DNA of 64,000 nt from Streptomyces sp. YPW6 (GTDB lineage Bacteria > Actinomycetota > Actinomycetes > Streptomycetales > Streptomycetaceae): the NCBI RefSeq assembly GCF_018866325.1, contig NZ_CP076457.1, positions 5,677,001 to 5,741,000 of the forward strand, given 5' to 3'. Below the pieces are notes generated by a model, which worked only from the letters and a program-made list of their open reading frames with translations, had not been told where the DNA came from and did no database searches. Both the position numbers and the translations under genes were made by a program. This document shows, piece by piece, positions 26,861 through 34,466 of this stretch; position 1 is the first letter of the stretch, and each line of letters starts with the position of its first letter.

Positions 26861-27727
26861 TCACGATGAGCCCGGGGCCGTCCCCTCGGGCTCGTCGAAC
26901 GCCGCCCGCGCGTCGAACGCGGCGCGGCGGGTGGCCCGGCGCAGCGCCCTCAGCAGCGTCGGGCCGAGCGTCAGGGTGAGGACCACCGTCAGCACCGCAC
27001 GCCCCAGGTCCCAGCCCAGCGAGGTCGCCGCGCAGTAGGCCAGGAACCGCACCAGGTTCTCGTGCAGCGGGTCGCCCGCCACGAACGAGACACCCGAACC
27101 GAGACCGGCGATGAGCGGCCAGCCCTGGAGGTTCATCACCGTGCCGTACGCGAACGCCGCCACGCACCCGTAGGCAGCGAGCATCGCCCGCTCGGCTCGC
27201 CCGCGCAGCCGGTCGTGCCCCGGCAGCAGGCCCGCGCCCATGGTGAACCAGCCCATCGACAGCATCTGGAACGGCATCCACGGCCCGACCCCGCCCGTCA
27301 GCAGCGCCGAGGCGAACATGGTCACCGAGCCGAGCACGAAACCGAACCCGGGCCCGAGCACCCGCCCGCTCAGCACCATCAGGAAGAACATCGGCTCCAG
27401 CCCCGCGGTCCCCGCTCCCAGCGGGCGCAACGCCGCTCCGACCGCCGCCAGCACACCGAGCATCGCGACGGCCTTGGCGTCCATCCCGGACTCGGAGATC
27501 GTCGCCACCACCACCGCGACGAGCAGCGGCAGCAGCGCCGCGAACAGCCAGGGCGCGTCCTTCGCGTGCGCGAGCCCGGACCCGGCGTCCGCCAGCAGCG
27601 GCCACCCGAAGGCGACCACACCGACGGCGCCGGTCAGCAGCAGCACGGCCACCGACTTCGGCCCCAGCCGCACGGGCCGGGAAGCCCGCCCGGTGACGTC
27701 TGTCGTCCCCTTCACGCTCACGCTCAC
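26861..27727 (-). CDS. ECF transporter S component (SCO2325-like), probably cobalamin
   Basis: 288 aa from GTG; the start overlaps the ATPase stop by 4 bp (GTGA), with GGTGGGAG upstream. There are six to seven hydrophobic helices, including LGPKSVAVLLLTGAVGVVAFGWPL, GMDAKAVAMLGVLAAVGAALRPLG, LEPMFFLMVLSGRVLGPGFGF and MFASALLTGGVGPWMPFQM. The A-x-L-x-x-G-x-G-P-W-M-P-F pattern is typical of energy-coupling-factor substrate-binding subunits. It is the last gene of a five- or six-gene operon headed by a cobalamin riboswitch, so vitamin B12 or a corrinoid precursor is the likely substrate (inference from regulation). Confidence 0.83.
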   Translation of the reverse strand: MSVSVKGTTDVTGRASRPVRLGPKSVAVLLLTGAVGVVAFGWPLLADAGSGLAHAKDAPWLFAALLPLLVAVVVATISESGMDAKAVAMLGVLAAVGAALRPLGAGTAGLEPMFFLMVLSGRVLGPGFGFVLGSVTMFASALLTGGVGPWMPFQMLSMGWFTMGAGLLPGHDRLRGRAERAMLAAYGCVAAFAYGTVMNLQGWPLIAGLGSGVSFVAGDPLHENLVRFLAYCAATSLGWDLGRAVLTVVLTLTLGPTLLRALRRATRRAAFDARAAFDEPEGTAPGSS

Positions 27728-28791
27728 GCTCCCACCTCCAGCGCCCCGCGAACCTGGGACACGGTCAGCCACTCCTGCGGGGCGAGGATCTTCGCCGTCT
27801 GCGGGGCGAACGCGGGGGAGGAGACCACCACCTGTCCGGTCGGGCCGTCCGCGACGACCTCCCCGTCCGCGAGGATCACCACCCGGTGCGCCAGCTCCGC
27901 CGCCAGCTCCACGTCGTGCGTGGCCAGGACGATCGCGTGCCCCTCGGCCGCGAGCCCCCGCAGCACACCGACGAGCCGGGCCTTCGCCGCGTAGTCCAGG
28001 CCCCGGGTCGGCTCGTCGAGCAGCAGCAGCGGCGGGCGGCCCGTCAGCACGAGTGCCAGGGCGAGCGCGAGGCGCTGCCCCTCGGACAGGTCCCGGGGGT
28101 GGGTGTCGTCCCCGACCCCCGGCAGCAGCCTGGACACCAGCGCCCGGCAGGTGCCCTCCGCCGCGCCCGCGTCCCGGTCGGCGGCGGCGCACTCGGCGGC
28201 CACCGTGTCCGCGTACAGCAGATCGCGCGGCTCCTGCGGTACGAGGCCGACCCGGCGCACCATCGCCCGCGGGTCCGTCCGGGCCGGAGCCAGGCCGCCG
28301 ACGCGCACGGTGCCCGCGGTGGGCTCGATCATGCCGACGAGCGCGCCGAGCAGCGTGGACTTGCCGGCCCCGTTGCGCCCCATCAGGGCCACCGTCTCGC
28401 CCGGCGCCACGGTGAGCGTCACCCGCCGCAGCGCCTCGACCCGGCCGCGCCGCACCCCGAGCCCGTCGACCCGGGTGACCGGATCGACGGGGGCCGGGGC
28501 GGGGGAAGCGGCGGACCTCCGCCCCAGCAGCCGGGCGAGGCGCCCGGGACGGGAGGGACGGGCGGGGACGGGCGGCCGCCCACCAGCCGGACCAGTCGCA
28601 CCAGCCGGACCGGTAGGACCAGCCGAACCGGTAGAACCAGCCGGACCAGCCGGACCAGCCGGACCAGCCGGACCAGCCGGACCAGCCACCGTCCCCGGGA
28701 CCGCGTCCGGCCCGGACGCGGCCTCAGGCGAGCCCGGCCCCGAGGCGGCCTCCCGCGCCCGGTCCGACGCCGGGGACGCGCCCGCCCGCAC
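27724..28791 (-). CDS. ECF-type ABC ATPase (second ATPase domain of the transporter)
   Basis: 355 aa if translation starts at the GTG at 28791, but that start has no ribosome-binding site. Residues 1-100 are a low-complexity linker with PAG/GPA collagen-like repeats. The ATPase domain then shows Walker A GRNGAGKST, Q-loop VPQEPRDL, signature LSEGQRL, Walker B LLLLDEPT and switch LATHDVEL. It overlaps the preceding ATPase gene by 68 bp in another frame. S. coelicolor, as I recall, has a single ATPase gene at this point of the operon, so this may be the C-terminal half of one fused protein split by a frameshift. Confidence 0.75.
   Translation of the reverse strand: MRAGASPASDRAREAASGPGSPEAASGPDAVPGTVAGPAGPAGPAGPAGPAGSTGSAGPTGPAGATGPAGGRPPVPARPSRPGRLARLLGRRSAASPAPAPVDPVTRVDGLGVRRGRVEALRRVTLTVAPGETVALMGRNGAGKSTLLGALVGMIEPTAGTVRVGGLAPARTDPRAMVRRVGLVPQEPRDLLYADTVAAECAAADRDAGAAEGTCRALVSRLLPGVGDDTHPRDLSEGQRLALALALVLTGRPPLLLLDEPTRGLDYAAKARLVGVLRGLAAEGHAIVLATHDVELAAELAHRVVILADGEVVADGPTGQVVVSSPAFAPQTAKILAPQEWLTVSQVRGALEVGA
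28582..28688. repeat. 9-bp tandem repeats encoding a PAG collagen-like linker
   Basis: The plus strand repeats ACCAGCCGG with small variations about eleven times, encoding Pro-Ala-Gly triplets in the ATPase linker. Such arrays expand and contract by slippage, which fits the frame discontinuity 30-100 bp away. Confidence 0.85.
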
Positions 28792-29677
28792 GGGCGTCCC
28801 GGCACCCGGCTGCTCCGAGGCCGCCGCGCACCCCGATGCCCCCGCCGCCCCGGCGGGCCGCGTGCGACAGCCGCTCCCGCAGCCCGCCCGCCCCGCGCCG
28901 GGCGTCCCGTACCGACAGGGGCAGCGGGTCCCAGCCCGCCAGCAGGCCCAGCTCGGCCACCGGCGGCCGGACCGGCGACACCTTCATGATCCCGGCGGGC
29001 GGACCCGTCACCGGGGCCTCGCCCGGGGCGGGCAGCAGCACGACCTGGTCCGCGTACTGCACCACGCGCTCCAGCCGGTGTTCGGCCATCAGCACGGTCG
29101 TGCCCAGGTCGTGCACCAGCCGCTGGAGGACCGCGAGGACCTCCTCGGCCGCCGCCGGGTCCAGCGCGGAGGTCGGCTCGTCCAGCACCAGCACCTTCGG
29201 GTGCGGGGTGAGCACCGAACCGATCGCCACCCGCTGCTGCTGGCCACCCGACAGGGTCGCGATCGGCCGGTCCCGCAGCTCGGCCAGGCCCAGCAGATCG
29301 AGGGTCTCCTCGACCCTGCGGCGCATCACGTCCGGGGCGAGCCCCAGCGACTCCATGCCGTACGCGAGCTCGTCCTCGACGGTGTCCGTGACGAAGTGCG
29401 CCAGGGGATCCTGGCCCACGGTCCCGACCAGATCGGCCAGTTCACGCGGCTTGTGCGTCCGGGTGTCACGGCCGTCCACCGTGACCCGGCCCGACAGCAG
29501 CCCGCCCGTGAAGTGCGGGACGAGCCCCGAAACCGTACCCAGCAAGGTCGACTTGCCGACACCGGAGGGTCCGACGAGCAGCACGAGCTCGCCCTCGGGG
29601 ACCGTGAGGTCGACCCCGGACAGGGTGGGACGCTCCCGGCCCTCGTACCGCACGGAGACCCGCTCGAACCTGATCAC
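28724..29677 (-). CDS. ECF-type ABC ATPase (first ATPase domain)
   Basis: 317 aa from GTG overlapping the ECF-T stop by 4 bp. Walker A GPSGVGKST, Q-loop VGQDPLAHF, signature LSGGQQQR, Walker B VLVLDEPTSALD and switch-loop MAEHRLERV are all present, as in CbiO/EcfA proteins. After about residue 265 the sequence becomes low-complexity Gly/Arg/Ala and runs out of recognisable homology. This is what would be seen if a frameshift had detached the linker and second ATPase domain encoded at 27724-28791. Confidence 0.82.
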   Translation of the reverse strand: MIRFERVSVRYEGRERPTLSGVDLTVPEGELVLLVGPSGVGKSTLLGTVSGLVPHFTGGLLSGRVTVDGRDTRTHKPRELADLVGTVGQDPLAHFVTDTVEDELAYGMESLGLAPDVMRRRVEETLDLLGLAELRDRPIATLSGGQQQRVAIGSVLTPHPKVLVLDEPTSALDPAAAEEVLAVLQRLVHDLGTTVLMAEHRLERVVQYADQVVLLPAPGEAPVTGPPAGIMKVSPVRPPVAELGLLAGWDPLPLSVRDARRGAGGLRERLSHAARRGGGGIGVRGGLGAAGCRDARAGGRVPGVGPGAGGRLGAGLA

Positions 29678-30834
29678 ACCTGCTCCTTGCCGCGTCGCGC
29701 GGGTCTGTCGGCCGCCGCCCGGTTCGACGGCGGTACGGGGGCGACCAGCGCGGGCAGCAGCCCGATCAGCGCCGCCGTCGCCGGCCACAGCGGCAGCACC
29801 GGCGCGGTCAGCGGTACGACCCCGGGGCGCAGCGCCTCCGGATCCACCCCGCCCGCCCAGATCATCGCCACCGCGACTGCCGCACCCGAGCACGCCACCA
29901 GCCAGGCCCGCACACCCCACCGGTCCGGGCGATAGCGGGTACGCACCGAGCGCCGCCCGCCGAGCCGCAGCCCGGCCATCGCGGTCACCAGGCCGGCCAG
30001 CAGCAACGGCAGCCCGTACACCGCCCCCTGCGCGGCCAGCAGACCGTACGTACCGGCGCACACCCCGAGCAGCCCGCCCAGGGTCAGGACGTTGGTGGTG
30101 TGCCGGACGGCCGCCGGGACCCGGGCGGTACGCCCGTACCCCCGCGCGTCCATCGACGCGGCCACCGCCACCGACCGCTCCAGCACCGGCAGCCCGATCT
30201 GCGCCACCGCCCGCACCCCGCCGGTCGGCCGCCCCCGCAGCCGGCGCGCGGTGCGCAGCCGGAGCACGTCGGCCACCATGTTCGGCGCGAACGTCATCGC
30301 GACCACGACGGCGACCCCCGCCTCGTACAGCGCACCGGGCAGCGACTTCAGCAGCCGCGCCGGGTTGGCCAGCGCGTTCGCCGCGCCGACGCAGATCAGC
30401 AGGGTGGCCAGCTTCATCCCCTCGTAGAGGGAGAAGACGAGCTGCTCGGCGGTGACCCGGCCGCCGATCCGCACCCCCTGCGCCCAGTCGGGCAGCGGCA
30501 GCTCGGGCAGGGTCAGCACGGTGTGCGAACCGGGGATCGACGAGCCGAGGAAGACGGAGAACAGCAGCCGCAGCGCCACCACGAACAGCCCGAGCTTCAC
30601 GAACGCGCCGTAACTGCGCGCCCACGGCGCGTCCGTGCGCCGTGCCGCCACCACATACCCGGCCACGCCGACCAGCAGCCCGAGCAGCAGTGGGTTGGTC
30701 GTCCGGGACGCAGCGGTGGCGAGCCCCAGCGCCCACAGCCACCACGCCCCGGCGGGCAGCGCGTTGGCGCGGTCCGCCGCCGGCGCGCGCAGGGCGCGGC
30801 GCAGCAGCCGGGCCGGGGCCGGGGATGCGGTCAC
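29674..30834 (-). CDS. ECF transporter T component (CbiQ-like permease)
   Basis: 386 aa; the GTG overlaps the preceding stop by 4 bp. Five or more hydrophobic helices are present, with the coupling-helix motif in ASMDARGYGRTARV (the A-R-G signature by which EcfT contacts the ATPases) near residue 230, and a preceding LRTARRLRGRP segment. Function: energy-coupling membrane subunit linking ATP hydrolysis to substrate release from the S component. It sits between the exported proteins and the ATPases. Confidence 0.87.
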   Translation of the reverse strand: MTASPAPARLLRRALRAPAADRANALPAGAWWLWALGLATAASRTTNPLLLGLLVGVAGYVVAARRTDAPWARSYGAFVKLGLFVVALRLLFSVFLGSSIPGSHTVLTLPELPLPDWAQGVRIGGRVTAEQLVFSLYEGMKLATLLICVGAANALANPARLLKSLPGALYEAGVAVVVAMTFAPNMVADVLRLRTARRLRGRPTGGVRAVAQIGLPVLERSVAVAASMDARGYGRTARVPAAVRHTTNVLTLGGLLGVCAGTYGLLAAQGAVYGLPLLLAGLVTAMAGLRLGGRRSVRTRYRPDRWGVRAWLVACSGAAVAVAMIWAGGVDPEALRPGVVPLTAPVLPLWPATAALIGLLPALVAPVPPSNRAAADRPARRGKEQV

Positions 30835-31583
30835 CGGCGGCGGCGGGCCTGGACGACGGCGGCGATGCCGAGCAGCAGGACGGCGCCGATGCCGACGAGG
30901 AGCCCGACGGACGGACCGCCGCCGTCCCCGTCGCCCTCTGCGCCCGTCTCCTGGTCGTCCGCGGTCTCGGCGGGGGCGGACGGCTTCGCGCTGCCGCCGT
31001 CGCCGGACACCTGCTCGCCGCAGCCGGACTTCGGGTAGCCGGAGATCGCGCAGAGCAAGGCGCTGTCGTCGTACCGCAGCGGCTTCGCCACCGCGGCGAG
31101 CGCCTCCGCGCTGCTGGCGTCCGGCGCGACCCGGGCGCAGGCCGTCCGCAGGGCGGGCGGCTTCTCCCCGTCCGGGGCGTCCGTGGACGTCCCCGGGTCG
31201 ATCACCAGCGCCACCCGCTTCTTGCCGTCCTCGGCCGGGGTGTCCGCGCAGATCGCCCCGAAGTCGGGGGCGCGGCGCGGCTGGTCGGCGTCGCCGGAGT
31301 CCTCGCTCACGGCGAACCGGAAGCCCTGGACCGTACCGTCGTCCGGGCGCAGGAGGGACGGCCCCTGGGTGGCGTACTCCCAGTTCTTGCCATTGCCCTC
31401 CCAGAAGGACCAGTAGCGGTACCCGGCGGCCTGGGCGTTGCCCGCGCCGAGCAGGAGGCCGGAGGCGGCGACGAGGGCGGCCAGCAGCGAGACGAGGGGC
31501 ACGCGCAGCCGGGCGGGTACCGGCCTGCGCGGTGCACCCGGAGTGCGCCTCACGGCCGCTTGCTCCAGCGGGGCAGGGCTCAC
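30831..31583 (-). CDS. SCO2322-family exported, membrane-anchored protein (DUF4430/transcobalamin-beta-like)
   Basis: 250 aa from GTG overlapping the preceding stop by 4 bp. It has a signal peptide (LRVPLVSLLAALVAASGLLLGAG, AQAA cleavage), an extracytoplasmic domain beginning YRYWSFWEGNGKNWEYATQG, and a C-terminal transmembrane helix with a basic end (VGLLVGIGAVLLLGIAAVVQARRRR). The YWSF...W.Y...GP pattern with DGTVQGFRF is reminiscent of DUF4430, the C-terminal domain of animal intrinsic factor/transcobalamin. It is encoded with an alpha/alpha-barrel partner and an ECF transporter under a cobalamin riboswitch, so a surface corrinoid-capture role is inferred. Confidence 0.82.
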   Translation of the reverse strand: MSPAPLEQAAVRRTPGAPRRPVPARLRVPLVSLLAALVAASGLLLGAGNAQAAGYRYWSFWEGNGKNWEYATQGPSLLRPDDGTVQGFRFAVSEDSGDADQPRRAPDFGAICADTPAEDGKKRVALVIDPGTSTDAPDGEKPPALRTACARVAPDASSAEALAAVAKPLRYDDSALLCAISGYPKSGCGEQVSGDGGSAKPSAPAETADDQETGAEGDGDGGGPSVGLLVGIGAVLLLGIAAVVQARRRR

Positions 31584-32830
31584 GGCTGCTGCTTCTTCCG
31601 GCGCATGCTGAGCAGGAAGCCGATGCCGGTGCCGGCGAGCAGCCCGATCCCGATCAGCCACCCCAGGCTCAGCCCGCCGTCGTCGCTGTCGGTGCCGCTG
31701 GAGGGCTGCGGACCGGTCGGCGTCGGCGAGGGGAGGGCGGTGGCGGCCGGGGAGGGCCCCATGCCGTTGAGCTGCTTGACGAGGTCGACGCCGCCGAAGC
31801 TGCGCGCGTCGGCGCCGGTGGCGTGCGCGGCGAGGATCAGCTGCGCGGTGGCGGCGGGGCCGCCCCGCTTGCCCCAGTCGGTGCCGTTCTTCTGCAGCCA
31901 GGCCACCGACGACGAGGCCTTGTCCTTGTGCCCGGAGGCGGCGAGGGCGACGACGGCGTCCGCGGTGTTGCCGTAGTCGGGCTGCGGGGCGGAGTCCTCG
32001 GTGCCGGGCATCGGGGGCTGCTCCAGGTACGGCTGCTTCTCCAGCGTGTCCGCGAGGAAGGAAGCGCCGTTCTGGGCGCTCTGCTCCGGGCTGAGCTCCT
32101 CGCCCTTCGTGCAGGAGGGGTCCTTGACCGCGTTGGAGGTGCCGGAGGCGATCCCCTTGCCCATCAGGCCGAGCACGGAGGCCGCGGTGGCGTCCAGGTT
32201 GGCGGTCAGCTCGCCCTTCTCGCCCGGCTGGTAGGCGAACGCGCCGCCGTCCTTCTCGCCGCAGGCGATGGCCAGGGACTGGAGCGCGGTGTACGGGGTG
32301 CTGCCGTCGGCGGTCGTGAGCTCGCTGACCGGGACGCCGGTGCGGGCGAGGGCGCCGATGACGATCGAGGTGGAGTTCGCGTCGGACGGGCTGCCGGGGT
32401 TGTAGCCCCAGCCGCCGTCCTCGTTCTGCACGGACTTCAGCCAGTCGGCACCGTTGTTGGCGTCCTCGCGGTGCTGGTTGATCTCGACGAGGGCCTGGAC
32501 GGCGACGGCGGTGGCGTTGGTGTCCATCACGGTCGACGCGTCGCAGGGCTTGGAGGCGTCCCGGTACGAGGTGAACGCCCCGCTGTCGCACTGCTGGCCC
32601 ACCAGCCAGTCCACGGCCTGCGTCGACGGCGTGACGTACTCGATCTTCTGCGCGAGGAAGGCGACCGACTGCCGCCACACCCCGTCGTAGGTGGGGTCCG
32701 TGGTGCCGTAGAGCCCGGCCGGCAGATCCGCCGACGGAGAGGGACTCGGCGCGGCCACGGCCACGGGGGCGGCGACGCCCAGGAGCACGGCGGTGGTCGC
32801 GAGCGCGGCTGCGCTGCGGCGTACGGTCAT
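31580..32830 (-). CDS. Exported prenyltransferase/squalene-oxidase-repeat protein, membrane-anchored (transcobalamin-alpha-like)
   Basis: 416 aa from ATG with GGAGAGG upstream. It has a Sec signal (MTVRRSAAALATTAVLLGVAAPVAVAA), then an alpha/alpha-toroid of terpenoid-cyclase-type repeats (WLVGQQCDSGAF, DWLKSVQNEDGGWGYNPG, SIVIGALARTG, WLQKNGTDWG), Cys pairs, a Pro/Ser linker and a C-terminal helix with a KKQQP end. No DxDD or DDxxD catalytic motif is visible, so it is unlikely to be a cyclase. The same fold forms the alpha domain of intrinsic factor/transcobalamin. As first gene after a cobalamin riboswitch it is a good candidate for B12 binding at the cell surface. Confidence 0.83.
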   Translation of the reverse strand: MTVRRSAAALATTAVLLGVAAPVAVAAPSPSPSADLPAGLYGTTDPTYDGVWRQSVAFLAQKIEYVTPSTQAVDWLVGQQCDSGAFTSYRDASKPCDASTVMDTNATAVAVQALVEINQHREDANNGADWLKSVQNEDGGWGYNPGSPSDANSTSIVIGALARTGVPVSELTTADGSTPYTALQSLAIACGEKDGGAFAYQPGEKGELTANLDATAASVLGLMGKGIASGTSNAVKDPSCTKGEELSPEQSAQNGASFLADTLEKQPYLEQPPMPGTEDSAPQPDYGNTADAVVALAASGHKDKASSSVAWLQKNGTDWGKRGGPAATAQLILAAHATGADARSFGGVDLVKQLNGMGPSPAATALPSPTPTGPQPSSGTDSDDGGLSLGWLIGIGLLAGTGIGFLLSMRRKKQQP

Positions 32831-32869
32831 GACTGGCTGGGCCTCTCCTGCGAGGGCCGGACTCCCCGG

Positions 32870-33085
32870 GCGCACGAGGGCACCGGGCTCCGGCCCCGTA
32901 TGCCTCGACGGTGCCGGCCACCGGGGTTCCGGTGGCCCGAGCCGGTCACGCTCCGCGGAGGGCGGTCCGGCTGCCGTCGGGCGGACGGGTCACGGCTGGG
33001 GCGCTGCGCCGGATTCGCACCGGCTTCCCCCTGTACGGGCATGATGACGACCTGCCCACTCTACCGGTCCGTAGGGGAGCGGCCG
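32870..33085 (-). promoter_or_regulatory. Cobalamin (adenosylcobalamin-type) riboswitch
   Basis: On the minus strand the leader contains the conserved core GGGGGAAGCCGGTG, CGAATCCGGCGCAGCGCC and then CAGCCGTGA (at 33031-32990), the hallmark L5/B12-box block of cobalamin riboswitches. Upstream and downstream helices with GGT/ACC pairing flank it. Outer limits are approximate. It precedes the exported alpha/alpha-barrel gene and the whole ECF operon, which should be repressed when cobalamin is plentiful. Confidence 0.88.
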
Positions 33086-33200
33086 GGGGCCGCACGTCGC
33101 GATGTACGTCACCGGCGTCGTCCCTGGTGGGGGCGGACACGGCGATGTACGCCCCCGGGGCGCGGGCCACGAGGGGCGGGACGTCACACGGCTCTGTACG

Positions 33201-34256
33201 TCACACGGCTCTGTACGTCACCGGGGGCCCGCCCGGGACGGCCTCCGCGCGGCCGAGCTTCACGAGCCGCCGCAGATGGGACTCGGCCTCCGACACGGCG
33301 ATGGACCGCGAGCCGTGCGGGATCTGCTCCCAGGGCCGGTTCCACTCCATCCGCTCCGCGAGCTGCCACGGGGTGAGGGGCGTGGCGAGCAGTGCGAGGA
33401 GCCCGGTCAGCCGCTCCTCGTGGTGGTCCAGCAGCTCCCGCACGCGCCCGCCCGCGTCGGTGAAGGCGTGCTGGTGCGCGGGCAGCACCTCGGCCGCCCC
33501 GAGCCGGCCGATCCGCTCCAGCGAGGCGAGGTAGTCGCCCAGCGGATCGGTGACGGCGGTGTCGTCCGGGTCCTCGTACAGCCCGATGTGCGGACTGATC
33601 CCCGGCAGCAGGTGATCGCCGGAGAAGAGCCGCCCGTTCCCCGCCAGCCCGGCGGGGTGCCGCTCCTCCAGATGGAGGCAGACGTGTCCCGGGGTGTGCC
33701 CGGGGGTCCAGACGGCCCGCAGTCGCCGCCCGGCCAGGTCGAGCAGCTCGCCGGGGACGATCTCGCGGTCGGGCAGGGCGGCGCGCAGTCCCGGCAGGGT
33801 CCGCAGCCGTCCTCCGTCGCGGGCGGCGTGCAGCGGGGCGAGGTGGCCGTCCGGCGCGCCGGCGGCGGCGAGCTTGCGGGTGAGGTAGTCGAGCCAGGTG
33901 CCGGGCTCGGTGTCGCGGGTGCGCCGGACGATCGCGGTGTCGGCCTCGTGCATCGCGATCCAGGCCCCGGAGGCCTCGCGGACCTGAGCGGAGAGGCCGT
34001 GGTGGTCGGGGTGGTGGTGGGTGATGACGACACCGTGGATGTCGGTGACGGCGGTACCGAGGGCGGAGAGCCCGGCCACCAGGGTGTCCCAGGAGGCGGG
34101 ATCGTCCCAGCCGGTGTCGATGAGGACCGGCCCCCGGTCGGTGTCGACGAGATGGACCAGGGTGTGCCCGAGCGGGTTGTCCGGGATGGGCACCTTGATG
34201 CTGTGGACGCCTCCGCCATGGTCGGTCACCTGCGTCACGTGTGTCACCTGCGCCAT
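33201..34256 (-). CDS. Metallo-beta-lactamase-fold hydrolase
   Basis: 351 aa from ATG with GGGGAG upstream. Zinc ligands are visible: THHHPDHHG (HxHxDH, near residue 100), the His in TPGHTPGHVCLH, the Asp in LFSGDHLLPGIS, and the distal His in VLPAHQHAF. The C-terminal 80 residues form a helical winged domain as in the GloB/LACTB2 subgroup. Thioester, lactone or phosphodiester substrates are possible. A KstR-like box 36-49 bp upstream of the start suggests membership in the sterol regulon, perhaps as a thioesterase or lactonase (inference). Confidence 0.86.
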   Translation of the reverse strand: MAQVTHVTQVTDHGGGVHSIKVPIPDNPLGHTLVHLVDTDRGPVLIDTGWDDPASWDTLVAGLSALGTAVTDIHGVVITHHHPDHHGLSAQVREASGAWIAMHEADTAIVRRTRDTEPGTWLDYLTRKLAAAGAPDGHLAPLHAARDGGRLRTLPGLRAALPDREIVPGELLDLAGRRLRAVWTPGHTPGHVCLHLEERHPAGLAGNGRLFSGDHLLPGISPHIGLYEDPDDTAVTDPLGDYLASLERIGRLGAAEVLPAHQHAFTDAGGRVRELLDHHEERLTGLLALLATPLTPWQLAERMEWNRPWEQIPHGSRSIAVSEAESHLRRLVKLGRAEAVPGGPPVTYRAV

Positions 34257-34291
34257 GGGCTCCCCTTCTCCGCTCCGGCCTCCACTCTAAC

Positions 34292-34305
34292 GAGAACTCG
34301 TTCCA
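34292..34305. promoter_or_regulatory. KstR-like box upstream of the metallo-hydrolase
   Basis: GAGAACTCGTTCCA fits the KstR pattern at seven of eight fixed positions and shares the GTTCYA half-site found in all other boxes of the window. It lies 36 bp upstream of the ATG at 34256. Confidence 0.62.
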
Positions 34306-34380
34306 GTGGTAGCCCGGGTCTACCACATCGTCGGAGTGTGGTGGGCATTGACGTCGTGGCCTCCGTGGACTACTGAAACA

Positions 34381-34398
34381 AGAACTGGTATCAGTTCT
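34381..34398. promoter_or_regulatory. TetR-type palindrome upstream of the aldehyde dehydrogenase
   Basis: AGAACTGGTATCAGTTCT has 7-bp perfect arms around GTAT. It lies 69 bp before the aldehyde dehydrogenase ATG. The spacing between AAC and GTT is eight bases, so it is not a KstR box; another TetR-family regulator is likely. Confidence 0.55.
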
Positions 34399-34466
34399 GA
34401 CGGGCAGTCAGTTGAGGGTGCATCGGGCGTCCGGGTTGGTTCACGGTTTCACGGGAGGCGACGGCC

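Noticed and set aside
31580-32830. Considered as a terpene cyclase or prenyltransferase enzyme
   Set aside because: It has a secretion signal and a C-terminal membrane anchor and no catalytic Asp motif; riboswitch context fits a binding protein better.
34381-34398. Considered as an eighth KstR box
   Set aside because: AAC and GTT are eight bases apart instead of two; a different regulator is required.
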